A stretch of DNA of 64,000 bases, taken from positions 62,001 through 126,000 of the forward strand of contig CAVSBG010000012.1 in the NCBI GenBank assembly GCA_963726125.1. The letters are read 5' to 3'. The DNA is from JAMXLO01 sp963726125 (GTDB taxonomy: Bacteria > Pseudomonadota > Alphaproteobacteria > Acetobacterales > Acetobacteraceae). Positions 54,924 to 64,000 of the stretch are shown in pieces. The position numbers were made by a program, and so were the translations under genes. The notes under the pieces are model-generated. The model was given only the letters and a program-made list of their open reading frames with translations. It did no database searches and was not told the DNA's origin. Numbering within the stretch: the stretch's first letter is position 1; each line of letters starts with the position of its first letter.

Positions 54924-55055
54924 GACGGTGCATCATCAATCCGTGATTGGTTACAGCGTCCTTTCGCTTGGTGAACTTTTTAACGGGAGTGCGGAACTTG
55001 TTCGCACTCCGCCCTGCCATTAGGGTGCCGCGCCCACATCGAGGACCCGCAAACC

Positions 55056-55781
55056 ATGCCAGATCGGCCGGTCTACCAGCGCGTCCTGCTGAAGCTTTCC
55101 GGCGAAGCCCTGATGGGAAAGCGCGAGTATGGACTGGACAACGACACTGTCCGTGCCATCGCCACCGACATTCGCGACGTGATCGCGATGGGAGTGCAGG
55201 TCTGCACCGTGATTGGCGGCGGCAACATTTTCCGAGGCGTCTCCGGCGCAGCCTCTGGCATGGAACGCGCCCAGGCAGATTACATGGGCATGCTCGCCAC
55301 CGTGATGAACGCGCTCGCCGTGCAATCGGCGCTGGAGAAGGCTGGTGTGCCCACGCGGGTGCAGTCGGCGATCCCGATGTCCTCGGTGTGCGAGCCTTAC
55401 ATTCGCCGGCGCGCGGAGCGGCACATGGAGAAGGGCAGGGCGGTGATCTTCGCCGCCGGCACCGGCAACCCGTATTTCACCACCGACACCGCCGCCGCGC
55501 TGCGCGCCGCCGAAATGCACTGCGACGGGCTGTTCAAGGGCACGCAGGTCGACGGTGTCTATTCCGCGGATCCGCGCAAGGTGCCGGACGCTCGGCGGTA
55601 CGAACAGCTCACCTATTTGGATGTGCTGGCCAACGACCTGGGCGTGATGGATGCGGCGGCAATCAGCCTGGCGCGCGAGAACCGGCTGCCGATCGTGGTG
55701 TTCAACATCCATGCACCGGGTGCCTTCGCTGCCGTGGTCCGTGGTGAAGGCCGCTTCACGCGGATCATCGAACTGCAATAA
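55056..55781 (+). CDS. pyrH: UMP kinase
   Basis: 241 residues, full length. It phosphorylates UMP to UDP as a hexamer in the cytosol. Landmarks: RVLLKLSGEALMG (phosphate loop), VIGGGNIFRG, QADYMGMLATVMNALA, IFAAGTGNPYFTTDTAAALR and KGTQVDGVYSADPRK. First gene of the block pyrH-frr-uppS-cdsA-dxr-rseP. Here rpsB and tsf, which often precede it, are absent. Confidence 0.97.
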   Translation: MPDRPVYQRVLLKLSGEALMGKREYGLDNDTVRAIATDIRDVIAMGVQVCTVIGGGNIFRGVSGAASGMERAQADYMGMLATVMNALAVQSALEKAGVPTRVQSAIPMSSVCEPYIRRRAERHMEKGRAVIFAAGTGNPYFTTDTAAALRAAEMHCDGLFKGTQVDGVYSADPRKVPDARRYEQLTYLDVLANDLGVMDAAAISLARENRLPIVVFNIHAPGAFAAVVRGEGRFTRIIELQ

Positions 55782-55810
55782 AATAGCCGGGAATCGCCTG
55801 GGAGGCCGTC

Positions 55811-56380
55811 ATGGCACAAGCCGATGTCGACAAGCTGAAGCAGGACCTGACGCGGCGGATGGATGGCGCGATGGAAACGCTGAAGCGCGAATTCAACGGG
55901 TTGCGCACCGGGCGGGCGCATCCCGGTCTGCTCGAGCCTGTGAAGGTGCAGGCATATGGCTCGGAGATGCCGCTCGCGCAGTGTGGCACCGTGGGCACGC
56001 CGGAGCCCCGGATGCTGACGGTGCAGGTGTGGGACCGTAGCCTGGTGGGCGCGGTCGAGAAGGCAATCCGCGATTCGGGTCTCGGCCTGAACCCTGCTGC
56101 CGACGGACAGCTCGTCCGCGTACCCATACCGCAGCTCACCACCGAGCGCCGAACGGAGCTGGTGAAGGCGGCGCACAAATATGCCGAGGGCACCAAGGTC
56201 GCGGTACGCGCGGTGCGTCGCGACGGCATGGAGCAGATCAAGACACACGAAAAGAAGCACGAGATTGGCGAGGACCTGGCAAAAGACTGGAGCGCCGAGG
56301 TGCAAAAGCTCACCGACGCCTACATCAAACGCGTGGATGAGTCTCTGGCGGAGAAGGAGAAGGACATTCGCCAGGTCTGA
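55811..56380 (+). CDS. frr: ribosome recycling factor
   Basis: 189 residues, GGGAGG upstream of ATG. It splits post-termination ribosomes with EF-G. The family pattern is clear: LKREFNGLRTGRAHPGLLEP, VQVWDRSLVGAVEKAIRDS, GLNPAADGQLVRVPIPQLTT, ERRTELVKAAHKYAEGTKVA and VRAVRRDGMEQIK. 29 bases after pyrH. Confidence 0.97.
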   Translation: MAQADVDKLKQDLTRRMDGAMETLKREFNGLRTGRAHPGLLEPVKVQAYGSEMPLAQCGTVGTPEPRMLTVQVWDRSLVGAVEKAIRDSGLGLNPAADGQLVRVPIPQLTTERRTELVKAAHKYAEGTKVAVRAVRRDGMEQIKTHEKKHEIGEDLAKDWSAEVQKLTDAYIKRVDESLAEKEKDIRQV

Positions 56381-56389
56381 CAACCGCTG

Positions 56390-57151
56390 ATGTCCACTAC
56401 TTTTGTCCGCCGCGAGGCGAGCGAGTCGCAGGCGGCGGTTCCGGCGCATGTCGCGATTATCATGGATGGCAACGGCCGCTGGGCCGCGTCGCGGCATCTG
56501 CCGAAGATTGCCGGCCATCGCGAGGGCGCACGGGCAGTGCGGCGGACCATCGAGGCCGCCATGCAGAGTGGCGTCCGGTGGCTCACGATCTACGCATTCA
56601 GCAGCGAGAACTGGCGGCGGCCCGCGGGCGAGGTGCTGGATCTGACGGGGTTGTTGCGCCAGTACCTCAGGAGCGAGATCGCCGAGTTCAAGGCCAATGG
56701 TGTGCGGCTGCGCGTAATCGGGGATCGCATGCGGTTCGACGCCGACATCCAGCAGGACCTCGCCGATGCGGAGCGTGATACCGCGGACAATGCGCGGCTG
56801 AACCTTGTCGTTGCGCTGTCTTATGGTGCGCGGGCGGAAATTGTCGCCGCGACCCGTGCACTGGCGGCCGCGGTACGTGATGGGAGCCTGGAACCGGCCG
56901 AGATCAACGAAGACATGTTGGCCGGGTCGTTGGCGACTGCGGGCATGCCGGACCCTGACCTGATCATCCGCACGTCGGGTGAGCAGCGCCTGTCGAATTT
57001 CCTGCTGTGGCAGGCCGCATACGCTGAACTGGTCTTCCTGGACGTACTGTGGCCGGATTTCGGGTCGGAGCATTTCGCTGCGGCGCTCACCGAGTACGCG
57101 GGGCGGGAGCGCCGCTTTGGTGCACGACCGAGTCCGGTGCGGCGTGGTTGA
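56390..57151 (+). CDS. uppS: isoprenyl transferase (undecaprenyl diphosphate synthase)
   Basis: 253 residues. It elongates farnesyl diphosphate with isopentenyl diphosphate to C55-PP, the carrier for peptidoglycan and O-antigen. HVAIIMDGNGRWA carries the catalytic Asp26; further blocks are GHREGARAVRRTIEAA, TIYAFSSENWRRP and the C-terminal IRTSGEQRLSNFLLWQAAYA. It starts 9 bases after frr. Confidence 0.97.
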   Translation: MSTTFVRREASESQAAVPAHVAIIMDGNGRWAASRHLPKIAGHREGARAVRRTIEAAMQSGVRWLTIYAFSSENWRRPAGEVLDLTGLLRQYLRSEIAEFKANGVRLRVIGDRMRFDADIQQDLADAERDTADNARLNLVVALSYGARAEIVAATRALAAAVRDGSLEPAEINEDMLAGSLATAGMPDPDLIIRTSGEQRLSNFLLWQAAYAELVFLDVLWPDFGSEHFAAALTEYAGRERRFGARPSPVRRG

Positions 57152-57304
57152 ACCCGCGCATGACTGAGCGGACCACTCCGGCTCCTAATTCCGGCGAGGT
57201 TTGGCGGGATGGCAATGCGCGGCATGCATGGAGTCCGCCGACGTTGACCCGGGGGTTCCCGGCTCAATCCGTGATACGACAGGGGAATATGTCGGGTCTC
57301 CGCG

Positions 57305-57985
57305 GTGTCAGTGTCTGAACGCTGGGGCGATCTGTCGATACGGTTGCTTTCGGCGGTTGTGCTCGCGCCGATCGGGCTCGCCTGCGTCTGGTTTGGGGGT
57401 GTCGCCTTCGCCGCGGTGATCGGCCTTTGTGTGCTGGGGTTGGCCATGGAATGGCTGGTCCTGTGCCGTCGGCCCGGGTGGGCGGCCATGCGCTCGGCCG
57501 GCGTCGCCTATGTAATTCTCGCCGGCGTGGCGCTGCTCTGGCTGCGCGCGGATCCGGTCGCAGGCCGGGCGGACGTGCTCTTCCTGCTGCTGGTCGTGTG
57601 GGCAGGCGATATTGGCGCCTATCTGGTGGGGCGTTGGATCGGGGGGCCTCGTCTGGCGCCCCTGATCTCGCCCGGCAAGACCTGGTCGGGGTCGCTGGGC
57701 GGCCTGTTCGCGGCGATTGCAGTCGGGGTATTGACTGCCCACCTGACGTCCGGCGGCTTGACGATTTGGCGCAGCGCGCTCGTCGCCGGCCTGCTGGGGG
57801 TTGTCGCGCAGGCCGGCGATCTGTTGGAGAGCTATGTGAAGCGGCGTCTGGAAGTGAAGGACTCCGGCCATCTCATACCGGGACACGGTGGCCTGTTCGA
57901 CAGGCTCGATGGTGTGCTGGCAGCGGCGCCGATGGCGGCGCTGTTGGCGTTGGCGCTCGGCCGTGGTGTAGTCCTTTGGCAATGA
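57305..57985 (+). CDS. cdsA: phosphatidate cytidylyltransferase
   Basis: 226 residues, GTG start. It makes CDP-diacylglycerol from phosphatidate and CTP in the inner membrane. Several membrane segments precede the family signature: SPGKTWSGSLGG and then GDLLESYVKRRLEVKDSGHL, IPGHGGLFDRLDGVLAAAP. The start is not certain because 153 bases separate it from uppS and no strong ribosome site is seen. Its stop overlaps the dxr ATG by 4 bases. Confidence 0.93.
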   Translation: MSVSERWGDLSIRLLSAVVLAPIGLACVWFGGVAFAAVIGLCVLGLAMEWLVLCRRPGWAAMRSAGVAYVILAGVALLWLRADPVAGRADVLFLLLVVWAGDIGAYLVGRWIGGPRLAPLISPGKTWSGSLGGLFAAIAVGVLTAHLTSGGLTIWRSALVAGLLGVVAQAGDLLESYVKRRLEVKDSGHLIPGHGGLFDRLDGVLAAAPMAALLALALGRGVVLWQ

Positions 57986-59151
57986 CTCCGGCCCCGCGCA
58001 GCGTCACCGTACTCGGCAGCACCGGTAGTGTCGGCACGCAGACCGTCCAGCTGTTGGCTGCGCATCCCGAGCGGTTCGATATCCGCGCCCTGGTCGCTGG
58101 CCGCAATGCCGCGCTGTTGGCCCAACAGGCCGTCGCGCTGAACGCTTCCCGTGCGGTGATTGCCGACGCGAGCTGTTACGGCGCGTTGCGCCAGGCGCTT
58201 TCAGGTACCGGCATCGATACTGCCGCTGGCCCTGAAGCTGTGGTGGAGGCTGCCGCGCTGCCGGCCGACTGGACCATGGCGGCGATCACCGGAGCCGCCG
58301 GCCTCGCCGCAACCTTGGCCGCGATCAGCCGGGGAGCCGTCGTTGCGTTGGCCAACAAGGAGGCGCTGGTCTGCGCCGGCGACGTCATGCTGCGGGCGGT
58401 GCGCGCGGCCGGTGCGACCCTGCTGCCGGTCGACTCGGAGCACAACGCGATCTTTCAGGCGCTGGAGGACGACAACCGCCACGCGGTGGAGAAGATCGTG
58501 CTGACCGCGTCAGGTGGACCCTTCCGCACCGCATCGCTGGAGGAAATGGCCGCCGCCACGCCGGATGTCGCGCGCAAGCACCCGGTCTGGTCGATGGGGG
58601 CCAAAATCAGCATCGACTCCGCGACCCTGATGAACAAAGGCCTGGAGCTGATCGAGGCAGCGCGGCTGTTTTCGCTCGAAGAGCCGCAGATCGACGTTCT
58701 GGTGCACCCGCAGTCGGTGATCCACGGGCTGGTGTTCTACCGGGACGGCAGCGTCCTGGCGCAACTCGGCTCGCCCGACATGCGGATCCCGATTTCGCAT
58801 ACGCTCGCGTGGCCAGATCGTATGACAACGCCGTCACCTCGGTTGGACCTCGCCACCCTTGCAAGGCTGGATTTCATGGCGCCCGACACCATACGTTTCC
58901 CGGCGCTGCGGCTGGCGCGCGATGCGCTGCGGGCGGGCGGTGGCGCGCCGACCATCCTGAATGCGGCGAATGAAGTCGCCGTTGAAGCTTTTATGCAGCG
59001 TCGGATGGGCTTTCTTGATATAGCCGGCACGGTCGCCGAGGTGTTGGATGCAATGGGGCACCGTACGGCTGATACGTTGGACGAAGTGTTGGCCTTGGAC
59101 GCTGCTGCGCGGCGCGGCGCCGAGCGAATGGTCTTGACGCACGCGCTATGA
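57982..59151 (+). CDS. dxr: 1-deoxy-D-xylulose 5-phosphate reductoisomerase
   Basis: 389 residues from ATG 57982 (ATGA overlap with cdsA). NADPH-dependent second step of the MEP isoprenoid pathway; the fosmidomycin target. NADPH loop VTVLGSTGSVGTQT, ALANKEALVCAG, the metal/substrate site LPVDSEHNAIFQAL, TASGGPFR, and DSATLMNKGLELIEAARLF are all present. Isoprenoid units made here feed uppS, encoded just upstream. Confidence 0.97.
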   Translation: MTPAPRSVTVLGSTGSVGTQTVQLLAAHPERFDIRALVAGRNAALLAQQAVALNASRAVIADASCYGALRQALSGTGIDTAAGPEAVVEAAALPADWTMAAITGAAGLAATLAAISRGAVVALANKEALVCAGDVMLRAVRAAGATLLPVDSEHNAIFQALEDDNRHAVEKIVLTASGGPFRTASLEEMAAATPDVARKHPVWSMGAKISIDSATLMNKGLELIEAARLFSLEEPQIDVLVHPQSVIHGLVFYRDGSVLAQLGSPDMRIPISHTLAWPDRMTTPSPRLDLATLARLDFMAPDTIRFPALRLARDALRAGGGAPTILNAANEVAVEAFMQRRMGFLDIAGTVAEVLDAMGHRTADTLDEVLALDAAARRGAERMVLTHAL

Positions 59152-59182
59152 CATCCTGACGTAACCGAAAGAATTTCACGCT

Positions 59183-60262
59183 ATGATTGAAGTGCTTCGC
59201 AGCGCGCTCGCGTTTCTCGTCGTACTCGGCGTGCTGGTGTTTGTGCATGAGTTCGGCCACTACGCCGCGGCGCGCTGGCGTGGTGTGCATGTGGAGGTGT
59301 TCTCCATCGGCTTCGGCAAGGCGATCGCCACCTGGCGCGATCGTGTCGGCACGGTCTGGAAGCTCGCCTGGCTGCCGTTGGGCGGCTACGTCAAGCTGCA
59401 CGGCCAGGAGCGCGCAGAGGACGTATCGGACGAGGTTCGCGCCAGCTGGATCGCCGGGCGCACGTTCCATGACAAGGGCGTCGGATCGCGGGCCATCGTG
59501 GTTGCCGCCGGGCCGGTCGCCAACTTCCTGCTGGCTATCGCGCTCTTCGTGCTGCTGTTCGCCACCGCCGGGCGCCCGATCATCATCCCGATCGCCACCG
59601 GCGTCCTGCCCGGGAGTGCGGCCGAGCGCGCCGGGCTGGCAGTGAACGACCGGATCCTCTCGATCGCCGGCGAGCCAATCAAGAGTTTCGAGGACATCCA
59701 GCGGATCATTTCCGCCCACCCAGCCGACAAGCTGGTGGTGGCCGTCAAGCGCGATGGCAAGGTCATGGACGTGCCGGTCACGACCGACTCGAAAGAGGTC
59801 GGCGGGCGCAAGGTCGGAATGCTCGGCATCAGCGGCGGCCAGATGGAGTTCCGGCAACTCTCGCTGCCGCAGGCGATCGTGGGCGGCGTGGAGCAGACCT
59901 GGCAGGTGGCCGCCGACACCGTTGTGGGCGTGGCCCAGATGATTACCGGCCAGCGCGGCACCGAGGATCTTGGCGGACCGCTGCGAATCGCCCAGCTCTC
60001 CGGTCAGGTCGCGGAACTGGGCCTGGGCAGTCTGGTGTCGTTCATCGCGGTACTGTCGGTCAATCTGGGATTGATCAACCTGTTCCCGATCCCCGTGCTC
60101 GACGGTGGGCATCTGTTGTTCTACCTGGCCGAGGCTATCCGCGGGCGCCCGATACCGCCACGGGCGCAGGAATACGGGTTCCGCGCGGGGTTGGCGCTGT
60201 TGGCGGGGCTGTTCATCCTGGCGACGTGGAACGACCTGGCACATTTGGGGGTATTTCATTAA
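59183..60262 (+). CDS. rseP: RIP metalloprotease RseP (MmpA)
   Basis: 359 residues. Inner-membrane site-2 protease that cuts anti-sigma factors and signal-peptide remnants. Zinc motif HEFGH at 22-26 in the first membrane span; a PDZ domain around residues 120-190 (LPGSAAERAGLAVNDRILSI); the second zinc-binding segment NLFPIPVLDGGHLLFY near residue 300. Only one PDZ is evident, typical of alphaproteobacterial members. bamA normally follows directly; here it is 2.4 kb away. Confidence 0.96.
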   Translation: MIEVLRSALAFLVVLGVLVFVHEFGHYAAARWRGVHVEVFSIGFGKAIATWRDRVGTVWKLAWLPLGGYVKLHGQERAEDVSDEVRASWIAGRTFHDKGVGSRAIVVAAGPVANFLLAIALFVLLFATAGRPIIIPIATGVLPGSAAERAGLAVNDRILSIAGEPIKSFEDIQRIISAHPADKLVVAVKRDGKVMDVPVTTDSKEVGGRKVGMLGISGGQMEFRQLSLPQAIVGGVEQTWQVAADTVVGVAQMITGQRGTEDLGGPLRIAQLSGQVAELGLGSLVSFIAVLSVNLGLINLFPIPVLDGGHLLFYLAEAIRGRPIPPRAQEYGFRAGLALLAGLFILATWNDLAHLGVFH

Positions 60263-60374
60263 GGCGGCCCGCGTCGCTGTTCGCCGCCAGGACACGTCAG
60301 GGATGCCGAGACGGCTGTGCTTCACTGCCCTGGACGGCGAACTTGGCTTCCTGCCCATATCGTGCTTCGGTTAG

Positions 60375-61148
60375 TTGATGCAGACGTTCCAGTGTCCCCA
60401 GTGCGGGGCGAGCAGCCCCCTCGCAGGCGACAGAGAAACGCCGGCATGCAGCCTTTGCGGCGCCAATGCGCGTTTCTGCGGCATCATACTGGCGGTGCTG
60501 GACATAGCATTTGGCGGTAGCCGCCTTCCGCTGATCCAGCAGGACCCACACAAGGATGTCGTCGCCATCGGTGTTTCCGACAGTTCCTGCTACTCAGATC
60601 TGCTGTCTGATCGACTCCAGTATCGCAATACGTACTTCCATGCCGAACCCTTGCTGGACATTTGTGACCCCGCCTCGTGTGCGGGCTACGCTCCAGTCGA
60701 CCTGATCGTTTGTTCCGACGTCATCGAGCACACGGCTGATCCGCCCCACGTTGTCCTGGCCAATCTCCATAGCATGCTCAGGCCCGGCGGTTCGGCGGTG
60801 CTGTCGGCGCCGACATGGCGAATGCAATCCTCGATCGAGTGGTACCCGGCCGCTGCCGAACTGCGCGTTGTGACGCGGCCTTCCGGGTATGTCGTTGAGT
60901 GGTCCAATCGACGGGGCGCACGTTACGTCGATGATCATCCGAACTTTCACGGTGGCCCAGGAGAGACGCTGGAGCGCAGGCTCCTGTCGCATGGCGAGTT
61001 GATGATGGCGGCCAGGCACGTCTTCCGGGAGGCGCATGAACTGGTGTTTGAACCGGAGCACGGTTACGAGTGGCCGATACAGCCCTGGCCTGACCCAGTG
61101 GTTGGGTTTTCCGACCTGGACAGCAGGATCATCATTCTGCGGCGATGA
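60375..61148 (+). CDS. class I SAM-dependent methyltransferase with N-terminal zinc ribbon
   Basis: 257 residues. N-terminal CPQC...CSLC (Cys7, Cys10, Cys25, Cys28) suggests a zinc ribbon. The core contains VVAIGVSDSSCYSDLLSDRL, VDLIVCSDVIEHTADPPHVV (typical VIEH motif after strand 4) and LRPGGSAVLSAP. It resembles methyltransferases of glycan or lipid clusters; the substrate is unknown. It interrupts the usual rseP-bamA junction. Confidence 0.82.
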   Translation: MMQTFQCPQCGASSPLAGDRETPACSLCGANARFCGIILAVLDIAFGGSRLPLIQQDPHKDVVAIGVSDSSCYSDLLSDRLQYRNTYFHAEPLLDICDPASCAGYAPVDLIVCSDVIEHTADPPHVVLANLHSMLRPGGSAVLSAPTWRMQSSIEWYPAAAELRVVTRPSGYVVEWSNRRGARYVDDHPNFHGGPGETLERRLLSHGELMMAARHVFREAHELVFEPEHGYEWPIQPWPDPVVGFSDLDSRIIILRR

Positions 61149-61168
61149 CCGATGTGGTTTGAGCCGGC

Positions 61169-61726
61169 CTAGGCCGTGGCGATGATCCGGTCCTCGTCCC
61201 AGATGCCAAGGCATACGCGTTCGCCGTCGCACTCCAGCAGAAGGTAAGGATCCAGCACTACCTCCTGGCGTTTAAGTTCGCCCAGGATCAGCGTGCCTGA
61301 GGGTGCTGCGCGGAGCAGTGAACGTGCCAGCCACGCGATCCCCGGCGGCACACCAACGTCGGCGAGAGCTTCAGGCGCGACCCAGCGTTCCTCCCAGTTC
61401 GCGCCGGCGCTCACTCGGAACACGCCAAACACGATGAGCAGCGTCATCACGCTCAGCCAAATCAGTGTCAATCCTGACGGCAGGAATGACGCGGGTGCCA
61501 TGCCATTGGCAAGGCCGCCGGACATCGCCATGCAGGTGACGGAACCGATCAAGCCGACTGGCAGCCAGGTTTGGTGTTGGTGCCAGAAGCTCGGTGCGAA
61601 GCGCTCGAGTTGGACCTGTTTGTGGGTTTCCAGGGCCTCTAGCGGGATGCCGATGGCGCCGTGCTCATCGAGCAGCTCGGCAAGAAGCCTTGGGCGCGGC
61701 GGAAGCAGCAGTGCATCGAACGGCAT
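61169..61726 (-). CDS. membrane protein of unknown function, 185 residues
   Basis: No family recognised. Two hydrophobic segments (about 54-72 LPVGLIGSVTCMAMSGG, and about 86-104 LTLIWLSVMTLLIVFGV) are followed by a soluble C-terminal beta-like domain (SGTLILGELKRQEVVLDPYL, ECDGERVCLGIWDEDRI). It is transcribed against the surrounding envelope genes. Confidence 0.6.
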   Translation of the reverse strand: MPFDALLLPPRPRLLAELLDEHGAIGIPLEALETHKQVQLERFAPSFWHQHQTWLPVGLIGSVTCMAMSGGLANGMAPASFLPSGLTLIWLSVMTLLIVFGVFRVSAGANWEERWVAPEALADVGVPPGIAWLARSLLRAAPSGTLILGELKRQEVVLDPYLLLECDGERVCLGIWDEDRIIATA

Positions 61727-61827
61727 GACGCGTACCTCCTACAGCGCTTGCTGGCGCGCGTATCGAAGCATGCCTCCGATCAGGGGCGGCGATGCTTCAT
61801 CGCTACGCTCCGCACGCGACCCTCGCT

Positions 61828-62583
61828 TTAGCGGCGGTAGTCTGCGCCCTTACGGTCCACGGTGCGAACCAGGCCCAGCCACTCCGCTCTACCATATTCT
61901 GGCGCGTTGCGCCGCTTCTGCATGCGTTCGGCGGCTTTGCCAATGACGTAGTCGTCGATTGGCGTTGGCTCCGCGTTGAGCTGGCGTGCGATAAGTTCCA
62001 GCTCGCAGGCGCGTTCCAGGCCGTACATGCGATAGAATGTGCCGTGCACCGTCGGGCCGAGCGTGAGCAGTCCATGGTTCATCAGCACGACGTGGCTGCC
62101 GTGCTGGCAGGTGCGGCCCAACGCCTCGCATTCCTCGACCGACGCCGGGACGCCGTAGTCGTGATACGCCACATCGTCGTACACCTGCAGCGCATCCTGG
62201 CTGATCGGTCGCAGTCCCTTGGGCAGCAGCGAAATGCCGGCTCCCGCACGCGTATGTGTGTGCATGACGCACATCGCATCGGGTCGAGCCTTGTAGACGC
62301 CGCTGTGGATGGTGAAGCCGGCGTTGTTGAACCTTCCGCCCTCGCTATAGACCTTGCCGTCCATATCCATCTTCACGAGGCTCGACGCGGTGATCTCGTC
62401 GAACATCTCGCCATAATTGTTGATCAGGAATGTGTTCGGCTCATCGGGGATACGCGCGGACATGTGGGTATTGATAAGGTCGGTCCAGCCGAGATGGTTT
62501 ACCACGTGATACAATGCCGCGAGCTCGCAGCGGGTCTGCCATTCGGCGTCGGTCATGGCGGGCAGCTTCAGGGCTGCGGACAT
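61828..62583 (-). CDS. class II aldolase/adducin family protein
   Basis: 251 residues from ATG 62583 (GGAGAG upstream). Pattern of the zinc-dependent aldolase fold: LAALYHVVNHLGWTDLINTH, FLINNYGEMFDEITASSLVK, CVMHTHTRAGAGIS (two His ligands) and VVLMNHGLLTLGPTVHGTF (third His). Members include fuculose-phosphate aldolase and decarboxylases. This subgroup lacks an assigned substrate. Confidence 0.88.
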   Translation of the reverse strand: MSAALKLPAMTDAEWQTRCELAALYHVVNHLGWTDLINTHMSARIPDEPNTFLINNYGEMFDEITASSLVKMDMDGKVYSEGGRFNNAGFTIHSGVYKARPDAMCVMHTHTRAGAGISLLPKGLRPISQDALQVYDDVAYHDYGVPASVEECEALGRTCQHGSHVVLMNHGLLTLGPTVHGTFYRMYGLERACELELIARQLNAEPTPIDDYVIGKAAERMQKRRNAPEYGRAEWLGLVRTVDRKGADYRR

Positions 62584-62671
62584 GGGCACTCTCCGTTCGC
62601 TTGCATCCCGCCGATGCGCGGGCTAGCCACATCCTGTGGGAGTTGCGGCGGCTGCGCAACCCGGCTAGCGG

Positions 62672-64000
62672 ATGCTGGGGGTGGCGCTTATCGTCCATCG
62701 ACTGCTGCAGCGCGATCCTGGATGGCGCTTGAGTGAGGGGAGACGCTGGTTGAGACGCAGAAGCGCCGCGTGGATCGCCATCGCCTGCCTGTTGTCTGTG
62801 TGTCTGGCCGGTTCGGCCGCCGCCCAGCGTGTGGCCGCGCCCCCTGGGGCACAGCGCGCACCGTCGGCCGCCGCCACACCTGCCCGCCAGGCCGCGGCAC
62901 CTTCGGCTGGCCCAGTGCGCGGCGGCGGCACGATCCAGGCGATCAAGGTCGACGGCAATGCGCGTATCGAGACCGGCACGGTGCTGTCCTACATGCTGGT
63001 GCAGCCGGGTGATCCATTCGACGCCGATCGGCTGGACCGCAGCCTGAAGACACTCTACGCCACCGGCCTGTTTCAGGACGTACGTCTCAGCCGCGACGGC
63101 GATACGCTGGTCGTGCACGTGATCGAGAATCCGCTGGTCAATCGGGTGGTCTTCGAGGGCAACCATGAGCTGACCGATGAGAACCTCCGCGGCATTGTGC
63201 AGTTGAAGCCGCGCGCCGTGTTCACGCCCTCGGTCGCGGAGCAGGACCGTCAGCGCATCCTCGATGGTTATGCGAAGAAGGGCTATTACAACGCACGCGT
63301 TGATCCGCAGATCATCCGGCTGAACGAGAACCGCGTGGATGTGGTGTACCAGATCAACGACGGTTCGGCGACCCTGATCGCCAAGATTGCCTTCGTCGGC
63401 AATCACGCCTTCAGCGAAGACCGGCTGACCGAGGTGATCAACAGCCGCGAGGAGCGCTGGTGGCGGTTCCTGTCCACCTCAGACGAATACGATCCCGAGC
63501 GGCTGAATTTCGACAAGGAGTTGCTGCGCCGGTTCTATTTGAAGAACGGCTATGCCGACTTCGAGATCAAGGACGCCAAGTCCGAGCTGGCACGCGACCG
63601 TTCGGGCTTCTTCCTGACATTCACGATTTCCGAAGGTGAACGCTACCGTGTTGGCAAGATCACCATCGAGTTCGCACCTTCGCAAGCTGAACGGCGATGA
63701 GCTGCGGCCCGATCTGCAGCTGGAAGAGGGCGATTGGTACGACGGTGACGCCGTCGGACGCACCGTCGATGCGATGGAGCTGGACGTGCACACTCGCGGC
63801 TATGCCTTTGTCGAGGTGAAGCCGCGCGCCACGCGCAATCACGACGCGCACACCGTCGACCTGGTATTCGATGTCGGCGAAGGCCCTCGGGTCTACGTCG
63901 AGCGGATCGATATCGTCGGCAACACGCGCACCGAGGATCGGGTGATCCGGCGCGAATTTCGCCTCGCCGAAGGCGACGCCTACAACGCCGAGGCGGTGCG
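62672..64000 (+). CDS. bamA: outer membrane protein assembly factor BamA, 3' end outside window, frameshift at about 63671
   Basis: A signal peptide (about residues 30-52) leads into POTRA domains: IQAIKVDGNARIETGTVLSY, LVNRVVFEGNHELTDENLRG, LIAKIAFVGNHAFSEDRLTE. The frame from 62672 ends at 63700, but near 63671 one extra T shifts the frame. The true protein continues HLRKLNGDELRPDLQLEEGD and further POTRA sequence (VERIDIVGNTRTEDRVIRRE) to the window end. BamA inserts beta-barrel proteins into the outer membrane and is essential, so a sequencing indel is much likelier than a real lesion. Start GTG/ATG choice upstream of the signal peptide is uncertain. Confidence 0.9.

Overview
The window is about 65-70% G+C over most of its length. 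Gene content and gene order (pyrH-frr-uppS-cdsA-dxr-rseP...bamA, GapR and DUF1244 proteins, a NadQ-like palindrome upstream of nadA, many intergenic palindromes) point to an alphaproteobacterium, most likely an Acetobacteraceae/Rhodospirillales member. The species cannot be named from sequence alone.

Layout. 1-6 kb: the end of a spermidine/putrescine-type ABC ATPase gene overlapping an Old-Yellow-Enzyme-type N-demethylase candidate, then an enoyl-CoA hydratase and a frameshifted ADP-forming acyl-CoA synthetase on the other strand. 6-12 kb: accessory DNA with a small HTH gene pair, a frameshifted TPR-sulfotransferase and a frameshifted glycine-rich protein ending in a Hint domain. 12-21 kb: a tRNA-Met 3' half-fragment, a PEP-CTERM protein, a DUF2092 protein with a repeat-rich partner, murA, an operon of a small basic protein, a Uma2 nuclease-like protein and dcd, tRNA-Thr(GGT), gene relics and a methyltransferase. 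21-37 kb: metabolic genes (a TPP enzyme, a TPR protein, a serine hydrolase, a frameshifted molybdopterin oxidoreductase next to a cytochrome c peroxidase relic, a TylF-type methyltransferase, two tandem GMC oxidoreductases, pyruvate kinase plus glycerate 2-kinase, DUF1244, GapR).

37.6-41.0 kb is the most interesting part: an AT-richer island (sampled lines 42-53% G+C against about 70% in a flanking line). It holds a broken two-gene operon next to a decayed serine recombinase. Gene 1 joins an N-terminal nucleoside-phosphorylase (PNP/MTAN-like) domain to a STAND-like region (VFIIDG, a reconstructable IIVTRS sensor, no visible Walker A). Gene 2 encodes a helical partner interrupted by one in-frame amber codon. 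I read it as a decaying immunity or conflict system of a type I cannot name.

41-54 kb: a luciferase-like oxidoreductase plus metallo-beta-lactamase pair, a lipoprotein, an M20 amidohydrolase, nadA-nadC with two upstream palindromes, a branched-chain amino-acid-type binding protein, an 860-residue subtilisin/P-domain/Hint protein, and an intradiol dioxygenase plus cyclase pair. 54-64 kb: the essential block pyrH-frr-uppS-cdsA-dxr-rseP, three unrelated inserted genes, then the start of bamA.

Caveat: at least seven coding regions carry single- or double-base frameshifts, including bamA, which is essential. Some of the 'pseudogenes' listed here may therefore be sequencing indels, and each frameshift position is given so it can be checked.
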